Assembly: GCA_029891385.1 (NCBI GenBank)
Contig: CM057227.1
Span: forward strand, 97,531,818-97,595,817
Direction: 5' to 3'
Length of the DNA: 64,000 nucleotides
Origin: Erythroxylum novogranatense
Taxonomy: Eukaryota > Streptophyta > Magnoliopsida > Malpighiales > Erythroxylaceae
The notes beneath the pieces are model-generated. The model worked only from the letters and a program-made list of their open reading frames with translations. It was not told where the DNA came from and did not search any database. Numbering within the stretch: the first letter of the stretch is position 1; each line of letters starts with the position of its first letter. The position numbers were made by a program, and so were the translations under genes. Positions 1-12,149 of this stretch are shown piece by piece.

Positions 1-2073
1 ATGAGATTTGGCATGGACCAATCATACACTCGTTGGGTTTTACTTGGTGAAAAGCCAGAATATAGATTTATGTCTAGGGTAGAAAGGCTTGATAATGCAA
101 ATGTAGACATTGATGGGATGGGGAATGATATTAATGAGGGTGATGGTGATGAGGAGGATGATGGCATGCAAGATTTTCTTCATGATATGGGTACCTTCGT
201 AAATGATTGTCCAATTGATGAGGATGGAAGGAGTCGTCCTAAAGGCGTCAAGAATTTATAGGCAAGGCTTTCATGAATTGTTGAGTAAAGCAATCAAGAG
301 TTGTACTGGATGTACAAACTTTTCAAAGTTGTCGTTTTTAATAAAGTTGCTTCACTTAAAAGTATACAACAAGTGGAGCAATAAGTCATTCGACATGTTA
401 CTTGGTCTGTGAAGGATGTATTACCTAATTGTGAAACTTTGCCGAAGTCCTATTATGAAGCAAATCAATTTCTACGGAGCCTAGGTTTGGGTTATGTGTC
501 GATACATGCATGTAAGTACGATTGTTCCCTGTTTTGGAGAGAGTATGGGGACTTGCAAAGTTGTCCCAAGTATGGAACATCAAGATGGAGAATTAATGAT
601 GGCAAGGGTAAGAAGATACCATGGAAAGTGTTGAGGTATTTTCCATTAAAGTCCAGACTGCAACGATTATTCATGTCAAGTAAGACCGCTAAACAAATGA
701 CTTGGCACAATGATAGGCCTAAAGGTGACGGAAATACCATGATTTATCCTTCTGATGGAGAAGCTTGGAAGAGCTTTGATGAGCTATATCCTGACTTTGC
801 TAGAGAACCACGTAATGTCAGACTAGGCTTAGCAACAGATGGATTCAATCCACATGGCAATATGTCACTTTCATATAGCGTGTGGCTTGTTGTTCTTTTA
901 GCATACAATTTACCCCCATGGATGTGTATGGATGAGTCATTTTTTATGTTATCGTTGGTTATTCCAGGTCCGAAAGCTGTTGGTCGAGACATTGATGTCT
1001 ATATGAGACCACTAGTGGATGAGTTAAGTGAGTTATGGGGAGATGGTTTTGATGTTTTTGATGCCTCAAAGGGCGAAAATTTTCGAATGCATGCGGCTTT
1101 ATTGTGGACTATCAATGACTTTCCAGCCTATGGTACTATTTCTGGGTGGAGCACAAAAGGCTATAAGGCATGCCCTGTTTGTAACACGCACACTCCATCT
1201 TGTAAGTTAAGAAGTAAGATTGGTTACTTAGGACATCGTCGTTTTCTTCCGTACGATCAACCATGGAGAAGAAGCAAGAAGTTTGATGGCAATAGTGATC
1301 ATCGAACTATACCTAACTTACCAGATGGAGATGCTGTGGTTGAGCAATTATGTCATGTGGAGAATATATCTTATGGAAAGCACCCCAAGAATAAGAGGAG
1401 AAAGAGATTGGAAGGAGAGTTGAATTGGAATAAAAAAAGCATTCTTTTTTATCTACCATATTGGCATAAGTTAAGATTAAGACATAACCTTGATGTCATG
1501 CATATAGAAAAGAATATTTGTGACAATATTCTTGGTACGTTGATGAATGTTGAAGGTAAAACCAAGGATACAATCAAGGCTCGGCTTGATTTGGAAGATA
1601 TGAATATTCGGAAAGAATTACACTTGATAAGGGCTGCTGATGGAACTATTGTGGGAAAACCTCCAGCATGCTATACAATGTCTTTGGATGAGAAGAAGAA
1701 GTTTTGTGAGTTTGTCAAGCAGGTGAAGTTTCCAGATGGGTACGCATCGAATATATCTAGATGTGTTAATGTGGATGAAAGGAAGATTAGTGGGCTTAAG
1801 TCGCATGATTGTCATATATTGTTACAAAGCATTCTTCCTTTAGGGACGCGTGGCATTTTGAATAAAGATGTGACAGGTGTTTTACTGGAGTTGGGGAACT
1901 TCTTTCGCAGAATTTGTAGACGAAGTTTGAACAAGGATGACGTTCAAACTATGTGTGAGGAGATTATTTTAATCTTGTGCAAACTTGAAATGATATACCC
2001 ACCGGCATTCTTTGATGTTATGGTACATTTGGCTATTCATTTGCCAAATGAAGCCTTACTAGTGGACGATTAG
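1..2073 (+). pseudogene. TNP2-like CACTA transposase, N-terminal and catalytic (Transposase_21) part, frameshifted
   Basis: This is the DNA-cleaving transposase of En/Spm elements, which acts in the nucleus on the element ends. Positions 1-~240 encode the N-terminal region (MDQSYTRWV followed by an acidic D/E-rich stretch). The frame then shifts by one base at about 240-250 (AARI-like to KVYNKWSNKSFDMLL) and back near 405. The long open stretch 409-2073 holds the Transposase_21 region: LPKSYYEAN, WHNDRP, LATDGFNPHG, NLPPWMCM, VCNTHT and HNLDVMHIEKN are all family-typical. A DUF4218-like region starts near 1730 and is cut by a third frameshift around 2055. The start codon lies upstream of the window. 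The identification is secure; function is lost. Confidence 0.88.
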
Positions 2074-2481
2074 CGTATAGATGGATGTATCCAATTGAGA
2101 GGTATTCTTTAAATTTATCGTATTACTCTTGAAAGTCAACTAAATAGTGGCCTATCTAATTATGCTGAATCATTTGTGAAGATTCCTAGGTACATGAAGG
2201 ATTTGTCGAAATAAAGCACGCCCGAAGGGTCAATCTTTGAAGCATATGTTGTTAAAGAGTGCACGACATTCTGCTCAATGTATCTGAAAGGAATTGAAAC
2301 CAACTTCAACGTGCCAGACCGTTTCAATGATATGGTTGATGGTAGTGACATTTCAGTGTTCTGCCAACAATGTAAGCCAATTGGGTCTGGTAAAATAATT
2401 GTGCTTCCTACAAAAGAGCTAGAGATTGCACATTGGTATGTGCTTATGAATTGTCATGAGATTAGTTCGTTTATCGAGTAA
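2055..2481 (+). pseudogene. TNP2-like transposase, continuation of DUF4218 region, frameshifted
   Basis: After the frameshift near 2055 the family pattern continues in another frame: SGRLAYRWMYPIERY at about 2061-2105. A stop follows. The pattern then resumes at about 2215 with STPEGSIFEAYVVKEC and FCSMYLKGIETNFN. These are the expected order and content of the C-terminal DUF4218 region of TNP2 transposases. At least two frame changes and one stop break the stretch. GT-AG introns are common here in CACTA transposases, so part of 2482-2569 may be intronic. Confidence 0.75.
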
Positions 2482-2569
2482 GTTTTGCTAAGAAACTGTT
2501 AAAGTAAGATATGGAATGAATTGAGATAATTCATGGAAATTAATATAGTGGTTTTTTCAATGATCCATA

Positions 2570-3456
2570 GTGAGCACATGGATGAGTTGAGGCGACAAAG
2601 TCCATTATATGTTGACAGGAGACATAAAGAACAATTTCCTTCGTGGTTTAGGCATCGGGTGAGAATAAGGTTTAAACGTCGTGTTCATTACTGATTATTT
2701 ATTATAAACTAATGTTCCTTTCTTGTTATAGATGACGACATTAGCTAGCTTTGATGAAGGGCAAAACTTCGAGTCTTTGTATGCATTAGCATGTGGACCT
2801 CATAGTTTGGTGCAGACGTATACAGTTTGCAATACTAATGGAATGCGATTTTGCACTGAAGCCCGTGATCTGCGAAGGATTACACAAAATTGTGGCATTG
2901 CAGTGTTAGGAAATTATGGGGAAGACAATATAACATTTTATGGGATGCTGACAGATATTATAAAGCTAGAATATATTAGAGGTAAAAGTGTTGTGCTTTT
3001 CAAATGCAAATGGTACGATCTTGGAAGTTCAAATATGAGGGTCAATGGCATTGTGAAAAGCATCAACGTTAGTAAGTTTTGGTTCAAGGATGACACATTT
3101 ATTTTGGAAAACCAAGCGAAGCAATTTTTTTTGGTGGAAGATTTGGTACTCGGTTCAAAATGGCGGATTGTGCAAGAATGTGAAGTTAGACGTGCGTATG
3201 ATATCCCTTCGCATGGTAATGAAGAAGGTTCAGATGACGTTGAAGAGTCTAATTCGCCCAAATAAGTCGAGGAATGTTCCTTAGAGTTTTAGATATAACT
3301 GATATTGCATTTGATGTAATAAAGAACGTTGTATTTAATTCCGAGCAACATTTAAATGACGATTTGGATGACTTAGAGATAAGTAGTAGTGACAATGAAT
3401 GTGATATTGTATTCCAAGATTCGACCGAAGCGACGATGATGAATAATTTCTTATAA
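2570..3456 (+). pseudogene. TNP2-like transposase C-terminal part (DUF4216) with acidic tail
   Basis: MDELRRQSPLYVDRRHKEQF at about 2580-2640 is the usual segment before the DUF4216 domain. After an intron-like gap ending in TTGTTATAG, the open stretch 2732-3265 encodes the domain itself: ENITFYGMLTDIIKLEY, VVLFKCKWYD, INVSKFWFKDDTFIL and QAKQFFLVEDLV. An acidic tail is open in a different frame to 3456 (DDLDDLEISSSDNE), so one more frameshift lies around 3262-3283. This block follows DUF4218 in TNP2 proteins and ends the transposase. Confidence 0.8.
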
Positions 3457-6120
3457 TTCGATTTCGCTTTTGGTTTGCTATTGCTTTGCTATGAAAGTAG
3501 TTGGATTGTTAATCTCCGTCCTTTGAAAAGATGATACTGTTGCTTAGCAATAATATTGCTTCCTAACATTTATCATTTCTATACCAATGCCATGTAAACA
3601 TGACCAACTTGGTGTTTGAGATATATAATGCACACTAATTACTTGTATTCACTAACTTCTTGTATCTACTGAAAAATAAGAGCCTTCTAGGATTCTTTTG
3701 ACATGGTTAAGAATACTTGTCAATGTGGTTATCAGTATGCTTACCTTCAAATTCCTTCAACTTACCATCTGCATACTCATCAATAGCATCAACCATGTAG
3801 AGCACTTCATGATCCTTATGTTAATATAGCTGTACTTCTTGATGTAAATTTCTAAACGTATCTTCAGTTGTTGATGTAAATGTTATTGTTACATTTCAGA
3901 TATTGTGGACTGAGACATCAACAGCTCCTGCAGTTGTCCCTTTTTTTCCTGTGGTGCAATATCTAGAGGTATTTATGTTGCTTTAGCATATGGGTAGCCT
4001 TTCTTGGCATAAATTGCATTTATTGATTAAATTTAGGAAAGGTAACCTATCCAAGGTTGGAGTTAATCCATGAACATCGACCTCTTAGAGACACAACCTG
4101 AATTGCTTTAATGTCAATTCCATAAGTTAATGTCAATTGCTTTAATGTCAATATGATGCAAGTGTTTGTATTTGATATTAACATTGCATAGTACATATGG
4201 TAGACATGTACATATGGTAGACAATATGTTCTTCATAATTAGCCTAAGATTTTAGTCTTTCAAATAGATTGCAATGCCATGTCTTTATATGCAGCATCCA
4301 TGTCCTATAATGAATGACTTCTTGCTGTCTTTGATTGACTGTTTGTTTAAACTGAATTTGATTGACTGTTTGTTTAAACTGAATGTTGATTTGCTGTTGA
4401 TTGACTTTTTGCTGTGTCATTACTTTGAAGACACTAGGCTTTTATTCTTCCAAACAGATTGCAATGCCATGTCTTCATAAGACTTTGCAGTTGTGTTTTT
4501 GAAGACTTTCCATCTGTCCTCCCCTTGCACTTTGACTAAATATGGTACTGATTGAGAGTTGGCTTAAATGCAAATGTTTGTGTGATGGAATTTTAAGTAT
4601 GTTGAAGCTCGTTTTTGAAGTTCTTTTCATTCATCATTGTTATTTTTCAGTTTAAACTAGTTTGACACTTGATATTAGTATCTTCTTACTTTGCTATAAA
4701 CTGAACAAGAACAGACTGGATTTCATTTGTCTATCATTTGCATCTTTTAGATCATTGAAAACTTGAAAAGTAGTTATCTTGGTGAGACTGTAGGACTTTC
4801 GTGATTACTATCTTTTAGATTTTTAGTTAACCATTCAACTCTACGTGCATTGTTCTGAAAGAAAAGTACAACCCTATTTATTTATTTTTCAATATGAGAA
4901 CTTAGAATTGAAACACATAAACATTTTCTTATTTGTCTTTTGGGTTTGAAGGGAGGATATTAGTTGACAGATATTAGTGCATCTATACTCCATTGAAGTC
5001 TGAAGGGAGGATATACATTTTCAGTTGATAGATATACATTTTCAGTTGATATTGTGATTAGATATTAGTGCATCTATACTCCATTGAAGTCTGCTGCCTA
5101 AATTAGATATTGTGATTTCGAAATTGCTCTCTAAAGAAACTCATCTCAACATTTTAAGAGTTAAACGTTGTCTGTCATAAATAAATTCTATATTGGTCAC
5201 TCCATTATGTACTTCTCCTCAACAGAGTATGTTGCTTGTTCATTAAATTATGTTGCTTGTTATTTGAGATATATAAGACACACAATCTGACTTGCTTTTA
5301 TATGCACAAGCTGACTTCTTATGAATATATGGACAATTTGTAGCTGCTGTTGTAACTTGTTCTGCAGATATAAACTATCACTCACATCTTCAAAGAACAT
5401 TGACAGTGATTCGATGATCTTCTTAACTTTAGATTTAGAGATTTGTAAGAATTGATAGATACCAATAGTTAGGGATGTAGTTGTTAAAGGTGCCTTATAT
5501 GGCTGAATTGTAGGTTGTTTGAAATTCACTTATCATGTTCATATTGCCAATTCATGTTCATATGCATACGCAGATCCTTTATATGCAGATCCATGCATTT
5601 GGTTTTCAAATATTTTCAATATATGGATATTTAGTTTAAAAATGTAAAGTAATGATGATTAGAAGTTACTAAATAGGCAAGTTTATGGTTATGTTAGGCA
5701 ATGGGTAGATGGTTCATAATCACATCCGGAATGAGAATAATGTAAATGCACTTTAGAGTAAACTAGATGAATTATATCTTTGGAAAGATAGGAGGAAATA
5801 AATTATACTTGATAAAGATGTTTATGAATTTGAAGTACAATGATAGTTCTCCTAATCTGATCATCTAAATATGATTAAAAGTATTATAAATCAATTAACT
5901 TCTACAAAGATCAATTCGATTATAAAGTGTAGGAATTATGACTTTTGGTACTCATTCGAACAATTGGGAGATTTTAGAGTTTATATTACTAATTCAGTGC
6001 TAAAGGAGTTATGTTTATGAGTTTAGTGAAGAGTAATATATCAAATAAAGAGACAAGAAGAAAAAAATGATTCTTCTTCTTTTCCTCATAATGAATTCAT
6101 ATTATATAAAGTAAAGAGAC
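3457..6120. other. Non-coding interior of the CACTA element with small local duplications
   Basis: No coding region was recognised apart from the HSP90 scrap. Local duplications are visible: a 26-bp unit containing TTGATTGACTGTTTG is repeated in tandem at about 4330-4383. ATTAGTGCATCTATACTCC occurs at about 4973 and again at about 5064. The phrase GATTGCAATGCCATGTCTT occurs at about 4268 and 4458. The position between the two transposon genes suggests intron or spacer sequence. Confidence 0.5.
3740..3814 (-). pseudogene. HSP90 gene fragment in antisense orientation inside the CACTA element
   Basis: The minus strand encodes EVLYMVDAIDEYADGKLKEF, continuing EGK. This matches the conserved middle-domain segment of cytosolic HSP90 chaperones (family pattern EVLYMVDAIDEYA, then LKEFEGK). 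Only about 25 codons are recognisable; the flanks do not continue the match. The piece is antisense to the transposase. It looks like a captured host gene scrap, a known habit of plant CACTA elements. It is too short to encode anything. Confidence 0.65.
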
Positions 6121-6129
6121 AAGTCTAGA

Positions 6130-6725
6130 AGTATGTCTAGATTGAGGAAGAACATTAAATGTTACTATATAGGATGAAAGGCTCAACTAAGAAATATTAC
6201 ATAAAATTAAAGAAAAAGTACCAATAGCAATGGAAAAGAGAGTACCAATAAGAAGATGTTGCAAATAGAGTTAATATAGTTATATAAGAGTTTTTTCTCC
6301 ATTATGAAGAAGATGAGATCAATTTAACTAGTGAGAAATCTAATTGTGTGGTTGATAGTGGTTCAACCACCCATGTCATTTCTAAGACATAATCTTTTTG
6401 TTCCTATACTAATTATATTTTCAGTGATGTGCATATGAGAAATAATGGAGTGGCTTAGGATATTGGCATTAAAGATGTGCATATTAATGCTAACAACGAT
6501 GAAAAATAATTCAGGTAGGTATTCTGTAGAAAAATATGTGATGCTCACTACTGCTAGATAACTTATGAGTTTCGAAGAGGTTTGAATAATAAATGGGTTT
6601 TCGAACTAAAGAATGAAGAGAAGAGTTTCTAGCCTAGATACAAGGTAAGACTAGTTATAAAGAGTTTCAATTTGAAAGAGAGAATTGATTTCAACAAGAT
6701 TTTCTCTCTTATAGGATAACAGAAA
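6130..6725 (+). pseudogene. Ty1-copia retrotransposon relic (zinc knuckle, protease, RT scraps) inside the CACTA element
   Basis: Three degenerate copia signatures occur in the right order. Near 6150 a stop-interrupted zinc knuckle starts with KCYY. At about 6341-6390 there is NCVVDSGSTTHVISK, the aspartic protease active-site motif. At about 6590-6715 there is NNKWVFELKNEEKS, a stop, then a degenerate run ending FNKIFSLI, matching the start of copia reverse transcriptase. The integrase between protease and RT is missing, so the copy is internally deleted. No LTRs were recognised. Stops and frameshifts throughout indicate an old copy. Confidence 0.65.
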
Positions 6726-6875
6726 GTTTGTATACTTTAAAATAAGCATTGACACAATAGTAAAGCAACAGTGAGACTGCTTTCTGTTATAGTTGCCAAG
6801 TTAGAAAGTGGTACTAAAGCAACAGTGAGACAATAGTAAAGCAACAGTGATTATACAACAATCCATTTTCAGTTT

Positions 6876-7660
6876 AATGTCATTATACAACAATGACATT
6901 ATTCCATTTTCATATTCAGCTTAATGTCATTATACAACAATGCTGATTGGTTCTGAATATTATCATTACTATCAATGTCATTATACAACAATCCATTTTC
7001 AGTTTATTAATTCATTTTCATATTCAGCTTAATGTCATTATACAACAATGCTGATTGGTTCTGAATATTATCATTACTATCAATGTCATTATACAACAAT
7101 CCATTTTCAGTTTATTAATTCATTTTCATATTCAGCTTAATGTCATTATACAACAATGCTGATTGGTTCTGAATATTATCATTACTATCAATGTCATCAT
7201 ACAACAATCCATTTTCAGTTTATTAATCCATTTTCATATTCAGCTTAATGTCATTATACAACAATGCTGATTGGTTCTGAATATTATCATTACTATCAAT
7301 GTCATTATACAACAATCCATTTTCAGTTTATTAATCCATTTTCATATTCAGCTTAATGTCATTATACAACAATGCTGATTGGTTCTGAATATTATCATTA
7401 CTATCAATGTCATTATACAACAATCCATTTTCAGTTTATTAATCCATTTTCTTATTCAAATTTAATGTCATTATACAACAATGCCGATTGGTTCGAATAT
7501 TATCATTACTATCAATGTCATTATACAACAATCCATTTTCAGTTTATTAATCCATTTTCATATTCAAATTTTAATGTCATTATACAACAATGTTGATTGG
7601 TTTCGAATATTATCATTACTATCAATGTCATTATACAACAATCCATTTTAGGTTTATATT
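6876..7660 (+). repeat. 108-bp tandem repeat, about seven copies
   Basis: The phrase TGCTGATTGGTTC recurs at about 6941, 7049, 7157, 7265, 7373, 7482 and 7591: five spacings of 108 or 109 bp around a near-identical unit. Each unit contains CATTATACAACAATCC and CATTTTCATATTCAG. Later copies carry small substitutions (TGCCGATTGG, TGTTGATTGG), so homogenisation is strongest in the left and middle copies. It lies just before the second CACTA gene. Open frames across it are artefacts of the periodicity. Confidence 0.93.
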
Positions 7661-7833
7661 CAGATTAAAACTTTAGCTTCTTAGTTTTTACTAAGTTTTA
7701 TCTTCTAACTGTGAATCATCTAAGTTATCAGTTTATCTTCTAACATTTTGTAGTTGCCTTTCAAGTGAACACTGGAAATGCATTTGGTTTTGAACTTTGA
7801 AATCTATTCTCAATTATGATGCAGGTAATTCAC

Positions 7834-9619
7834 ATGGCACCAGGTCAACCCAAGAAGAAGAATAAGGCTGCACCAAGTAGCATCGTACCGACAAAATTGC
7901 AGTCGCGTTACCGTCAGCTTCTTGGGGACGCAATTTAATCGTCATCTTCTTGTACACAACCACAAAACCCGACACCGCACCTTGTCACCTACTCCAACAC
8001 CGAATGAAGTCACACATGCTTGTTCTCACTTACTCCAACACCGAGAGAAGTCACACGTGCACCTTCTCATTTACTCCAACACCGAGAGAAGTCACATGCA
8101 CCTTCTCAAATTTATTCCAACACCAAGAGAAGTCACACCTTCTCAACCTATTATTCATCCTAGAGATAAATATGAACAAATTATGAATTAGCGTCGCAAC
8201 ATTAGTTCTCCATCCACGACTCAAGAGATGCCTCCAACTTTGGCTTAGCAGACACCAGTAAATCAAACAATTACATCCACTGTGGGTTCTTCTTCTGCAA
8301 GCACTGCAGGTTTGATCTTTCTCAAAACATTGGTGAAATTTATTAACTTTACTTATTTTGCTTATCTAACCAATTAAGAGTATGTTATATGCTTTTTTCT
8401 TTGCTAATTTAGGATCGACGACTAATGCAAGAAAAACAAGGGGTCTTACAAAAGGACAAGGATTGGCAAAGATTAACAAGGCCATAGGTAAGAGATTGGA
8501 GATCGAGATCTCCCCAACTGAAGGACGACCAACCAACTCCGTACAATCTGCCAAATTTTCGAGTGAGATTGGTCTGGTATCCCGAACTTCCTTACCTGTT
8601 AAAACAAAATTTTCAAAAATTACAACTGAGAAATTGGATATTGCATTTGACAAGTTAGACGTAAGTATTCTAAACCAATCTAATTATTATGTGTTTTTCA
8701 TATGCTTAGGACATTGACCAATAATTTATAATTTTGTGCAGCAAAAGTTGGAAATCAAGGGAATGAAGACTGACAACGAAGTACATGCTACTGTGAAAAA
8801 GTTTCTTACGCTAAGGTCTAAAGATCAAAGATATAGTTTAAAAAAGCATTTTACCAAGACGGAAAGGATGTTAAGCGGAAAGTGTCACAAATGGCGAGTG
8901 GATGGACTTATGCTAATATTGGGAGCAATCACTACAAAGGTTAGTTCATTTGATCACTACTATTTTACAACTTATTATATTTTAGTATTTATGAATTATG
9001 ATTTATAGATTTTATAATACATTTTCTTAACGTGTGCGATTAGGAAAAAAGTCAAAAAGCAAAAGTTGCTAGGAGTCAGGTCAAATGTCGACCAAACTCT
9101 GGCTCCAAGGCCTTTGTAGCCATACGATATGAGATTGTGAGTTATTATCTTTTTAATTATATTTTCTTTTATTGACATTTCAAATTTTATAATGAATATT
9201 ACTATTTATATATTTCTATACAACAGAGTGACAGAGACGAAGAAGAGTGTGACCGGATGAAGTTATGGTATCACACTCATTATGATGAAAGAAAAGATCA
9301 ATGGACAACTCCTCAATGCAAAGAAAATGGGTGAGTACATAGTTTATTTATAAATATTTCTTAAATCACATCGTATGTAATTAATTCTTTACTTTTTCAG
9401 ACTTAATGTGTCACAATTGACACATTCAATCGAACAAGGTCATCCGATGATAATGGGACGAAGTTCTGCGACAAAGTCCTGGGCACCGTAATCGATTACA
9501 TTGTTGGCATGGGAATGGGGCCTCGACCACGAGGAAGACTTCAATCGAAAGAGACTTTGAGACTAATTAGCGAGTCCAAGAAGGTTAATGAGGGCTTACG
9601 CCTAAAGTCGATGAATTGA
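7834..9619 (+). pseudogene. Second CACTA gene, Transposase_24 (Ptta/En/Spm) type, multi-exon, damaged
   Basis: This is the accessory element-encoded protein of CACTA transposons, related to the product that binds subterminal repeats. It starts MAPGQPKKKNKAAPS at 7834 and is stopped at 7936-7938; a repeat-rich linker follows. Exon-like blocks have good GT-AG borders: to 8309, 8413-8660 (TKGQGLAKINKAIGKRLEIE), 8742-8939 (ends ILGAITTK), 9044-9136 (RPNSGSKAFVAIRYEI), 9227-9330 (DRDEEECDRMKLWYHTHYDE) and 9401-9619 (DYIVGMGMGPRPRGR, then stop). The SGSKAF, KLWYHTH and GMGPRP blocks are typical of the family. The early stop and a frame change in the last exon (about 9400-9440) indicate a broken gene. 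Confidence 0.75.
7986..8150 (+). repeat. ~42-bp minisatellite in the linker of the second CACTA gene
   Basis: About four imperfect units share the core CTCCAACACCGAGAGAAGTC followed by CACA. They start near 7991, 8034, 8075 and 8117. They encode a Pro/Thr-rich linker (TPTPNEV type) if in frame. Copy-number change would alter frame in some combinations. Confidence 0.8.
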
Positions 9620-9639
9620 CCAAAAATTTGAAAAATGCA

Positions 9640-10083
9640 GGATAAATTGGAACTCATATGTTCTATACATAATATTCGCGTTGATTAGATAAGTATTCAT
9701 ACCGATATATTAGACACTTATGACATATTGTTCATTTTAATTACTATATTATGACATGTTTGGGATTTTAAATTATATAATTTATTGTCTACATCTATTA
9801 AATTCTTGTTATATATTATTGATCATTCGCAAATCCATGATGTACTCAACAAATTGATAAATGACTAAATAAAAATTAAAGAAATAATATTAAATATTTA
9901 TTAAATAAATCAGATTTAATATTTTTTTCCAATAATTAATTATTCAATTAGAATAATCATTTCATTAAATTTTATCTTAAAATCATATAATTCTCACTAT
10001 TCTTAATAATTTTATTTAATTATATGTCATTTAAATTTAATTATATAAAATTTATAATTTATTTTTAAAAATAAATTATCATC
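9640..10083. other. AT-rich 3' region of the outer CACTA element
   Basis: No coding sequence follows the TGA at 9617-9619. The stretch is dominated by A and T and runs into the CGACGT-type subterminal repeats. It probably contains the 3' UTR of the second gene. Confidence 0.5.
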
Positions 10084-10192
10084 TGCGACGTTTGTGACGC
10101 AGGTAGGATACTTTCAACGACGTCTAGAAGACGTCGCAGATTGACAGTAATTCAACGACGTTCAATAGAAGTCGCAGATTGACATGCTTTCT
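10084..10192. repeat. Right subterminal repeats of the outer CACTA, inner part
   Basis: Repeated short motifs of the type TGCGACGTTTGTGACGC, CAACGACGTCTAGAAGACGTC and AACGACGTTCAATAGAAGTC appear in direct and inverted orientation. They are the binding-site-like arrays found next to CACTA ends. They stop abruptly at 10195, where the nested element begins. Confidence 0.85.
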
Positions 10193-10195
10193 ACG
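10193..10195. other. Target-site duplication ACG, left copy, of the nested CACTA
   Basis: The three bases ACG directly precede the CACTA terminus at 10196. The same triplet follows the other terminus at 20790-20792. CACTA elements duplicate 3 bp on insertion. Confidence 0.85.
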
Positions 10196-10215
10196 CACTA
10201 CAAGAAAATTTGGTT

Positions 10216-10905
10216 TCAGTAACCAAATTCTCAGCAACCATAGTAAAATGGTTGCTAATTATATATATTTTGCAACAAAAAATTATTTGGTTGCAATATA
10301 TAAGTTACGTATATTTTTTACCAACCAATCAATACTTGATGGCTATAGATGGTCACTAAAACTTACAATTCATGGATAATAATATAACGACCAAATTTCA
10401 CAATTTTAGCGACAACTTTAATGGTCGCTATAGAAAATTATTATTAACAACCAAATTAACAACCAACTATTGAGTGGTCACTACAAGTATTTCAAATTTT
10501 CCATTAGCAACCAATAAATTTAGTTGCTAAATATACATGACTTCTTTACTTTACAGCAATCATAGTAAAATGGTTGCTAATTATATACATTTTGCAACCA
10601 AAAATTACTTGGTTGCAATATACAAGTTACGTATATTTTTTACCGACCAATCAATACTTGGTGGCTATAGATGGTCACTAAAACTTACAATTCATGGATA
10701 ATAATATAACGGCCAAACTTAACAATTTTAGCAACAACTTTAATGGTCGCTATAGAAAATTATTATTAACAACCAACTATTGAGTGGTTGCTATAAATAT
10801 TTCAAATTTTCTATTAGCAGCCAATAAATTTGGTTGCTAAATTTACATGACTTCTTTACAGCAACCACATTATATGATTGCTAAAGAAGTATTTATAGCA
10901 ACAAA
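10216..10905. repeat. Left subterminal repeats of the nested CACTA, with a ~322-bp internal duplication
   Basis: Motifs such as GGTTGCTA, TAGCAACCA and TGGTCGCTATAG recur many times. A larger unit starting AGCAACCATAGTAAAATGG at 10233 is repeated at 10555 (AGCAATCATAGTAAAATGG) with the same order of motifs, an offset of about 322 bp. The second copy is slightly shorter at its end. Confidence 0.88.
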
Positions 10906-10929
10906 ATGAGTATTACAAGAATGTTAAAA

Positions 10930-11610
10930 CTTAAAACCTTTCTTTAGTGAGAAATTTTAAAAAATTGGGAAACTTTTTTTAATTTTAAAAAATTTAAACT
11001 CTCCTTTCCTCCTCCTACCTTTCCTTCCCTCTTTTTCAAAATTTTTAACTGGTTATTTTATTTACTTTAACTTTTATAATTATTGTGATTTTTAATTTTA
11101 AAATAAAATAAATATTTTTATTACTAATAATAATTATAAATTAAACAAAACTTTAAAATAAATTATTTTTATTTAAATTTATTTTAATAAAAATATAATA
11201 TTTATTAATAAAATTTTATTTTTAAATAAATAATTTAAAATTATTATTTATAAACTAATATTTATTATATATTTTATTATGAAATCAAAATTTATTTGAA
11301 ATTTATATATTTTAAAATATATTATAAATTTAATTATATTTATTAATAATTATTAAATTAATTTTATAAACTAAATTAAAATTGTGATTATTATTTATTA
11401 TTATGATTTTTGAGACATGGTTAAAAATATAAAGTACAACTGTACAATATGACAATTGAATATTTTGTAATTTTGAAAAAATTCATGAACTATTTTATAA
11501 ATTTAAAAAATTTCAAAGCGGTATCCAGATAACTAGAAGACTGATACAAGATCAGATTAGAACTTAATCCGGTACTAAATCCAGTACGGTATTCTTAACA
11601 TTGGTTGGAC
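10930..11610 (+). repeat. TACCGG-type element, copy 1 (partial)
   Basis: The stretch contains a pyrimidine-rich block (CTCCTTTCCTCCTCCTACC), an AT-rich middle, then CAACTGTACAATATGAC and the end CCAGTACGGTATTCTTAACA. The same blocks recur in inverted order at 12722-14515. Classification is uncertain; GC-rich TACCGG subterminal motifs are reminiscent of non-autonomous hAT elements. Confidence 0.5.
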
Positions 11611-12149
11611 CACACTTAAATCTAAGTTTTTTAAAAATAAAGTTTAAATTTAATTCAAAATTCAATCAATTTAAACTAAATCTATTAATTTCGAACTAAA
11701 TTCAAAAATAAACGTCTTCCTTTGGTTTAAGTGATGATAACTCATGTTTTAATGTAAATATTAGTCGATTAAATATTTAATTTTGAGTTATTAATTTATT
11801 AATTATTTATAAATTTTGTTTTAAGTGAAAATGGTAAGCTTACAAGGGCCTGAATCAACTGTCTTATGAAAGATTAAGAAAAGAATCATATTTTAGGTCC
11901 AGACTTATGGGAACAAGGTCCATTTCTGTTAAAAATTGAAACAGGCCATGAACAACAAAAACAGAGTCCAATTGTCTCATGAAGACATTTTAATCCATTT
12001 TTATTTTTAAATTAATTTTGTTACTACATAAATGTATTAATTTATTAAATAATTTATACAAAACACGTAATTTATAAATTAACAAAATGGATAACTTGTG
12101 AAAAATAAAATAAGATTATAAAAATTTGTCTTGGGCATTGTTTAGAATT

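Noticed and set aside
7372..7596. 74-codon frame across the tandem repeat
   Set aside because: The repeat unit is a multiple of three (108 bp), so any open unit stays open; there is no other evidence of coding.
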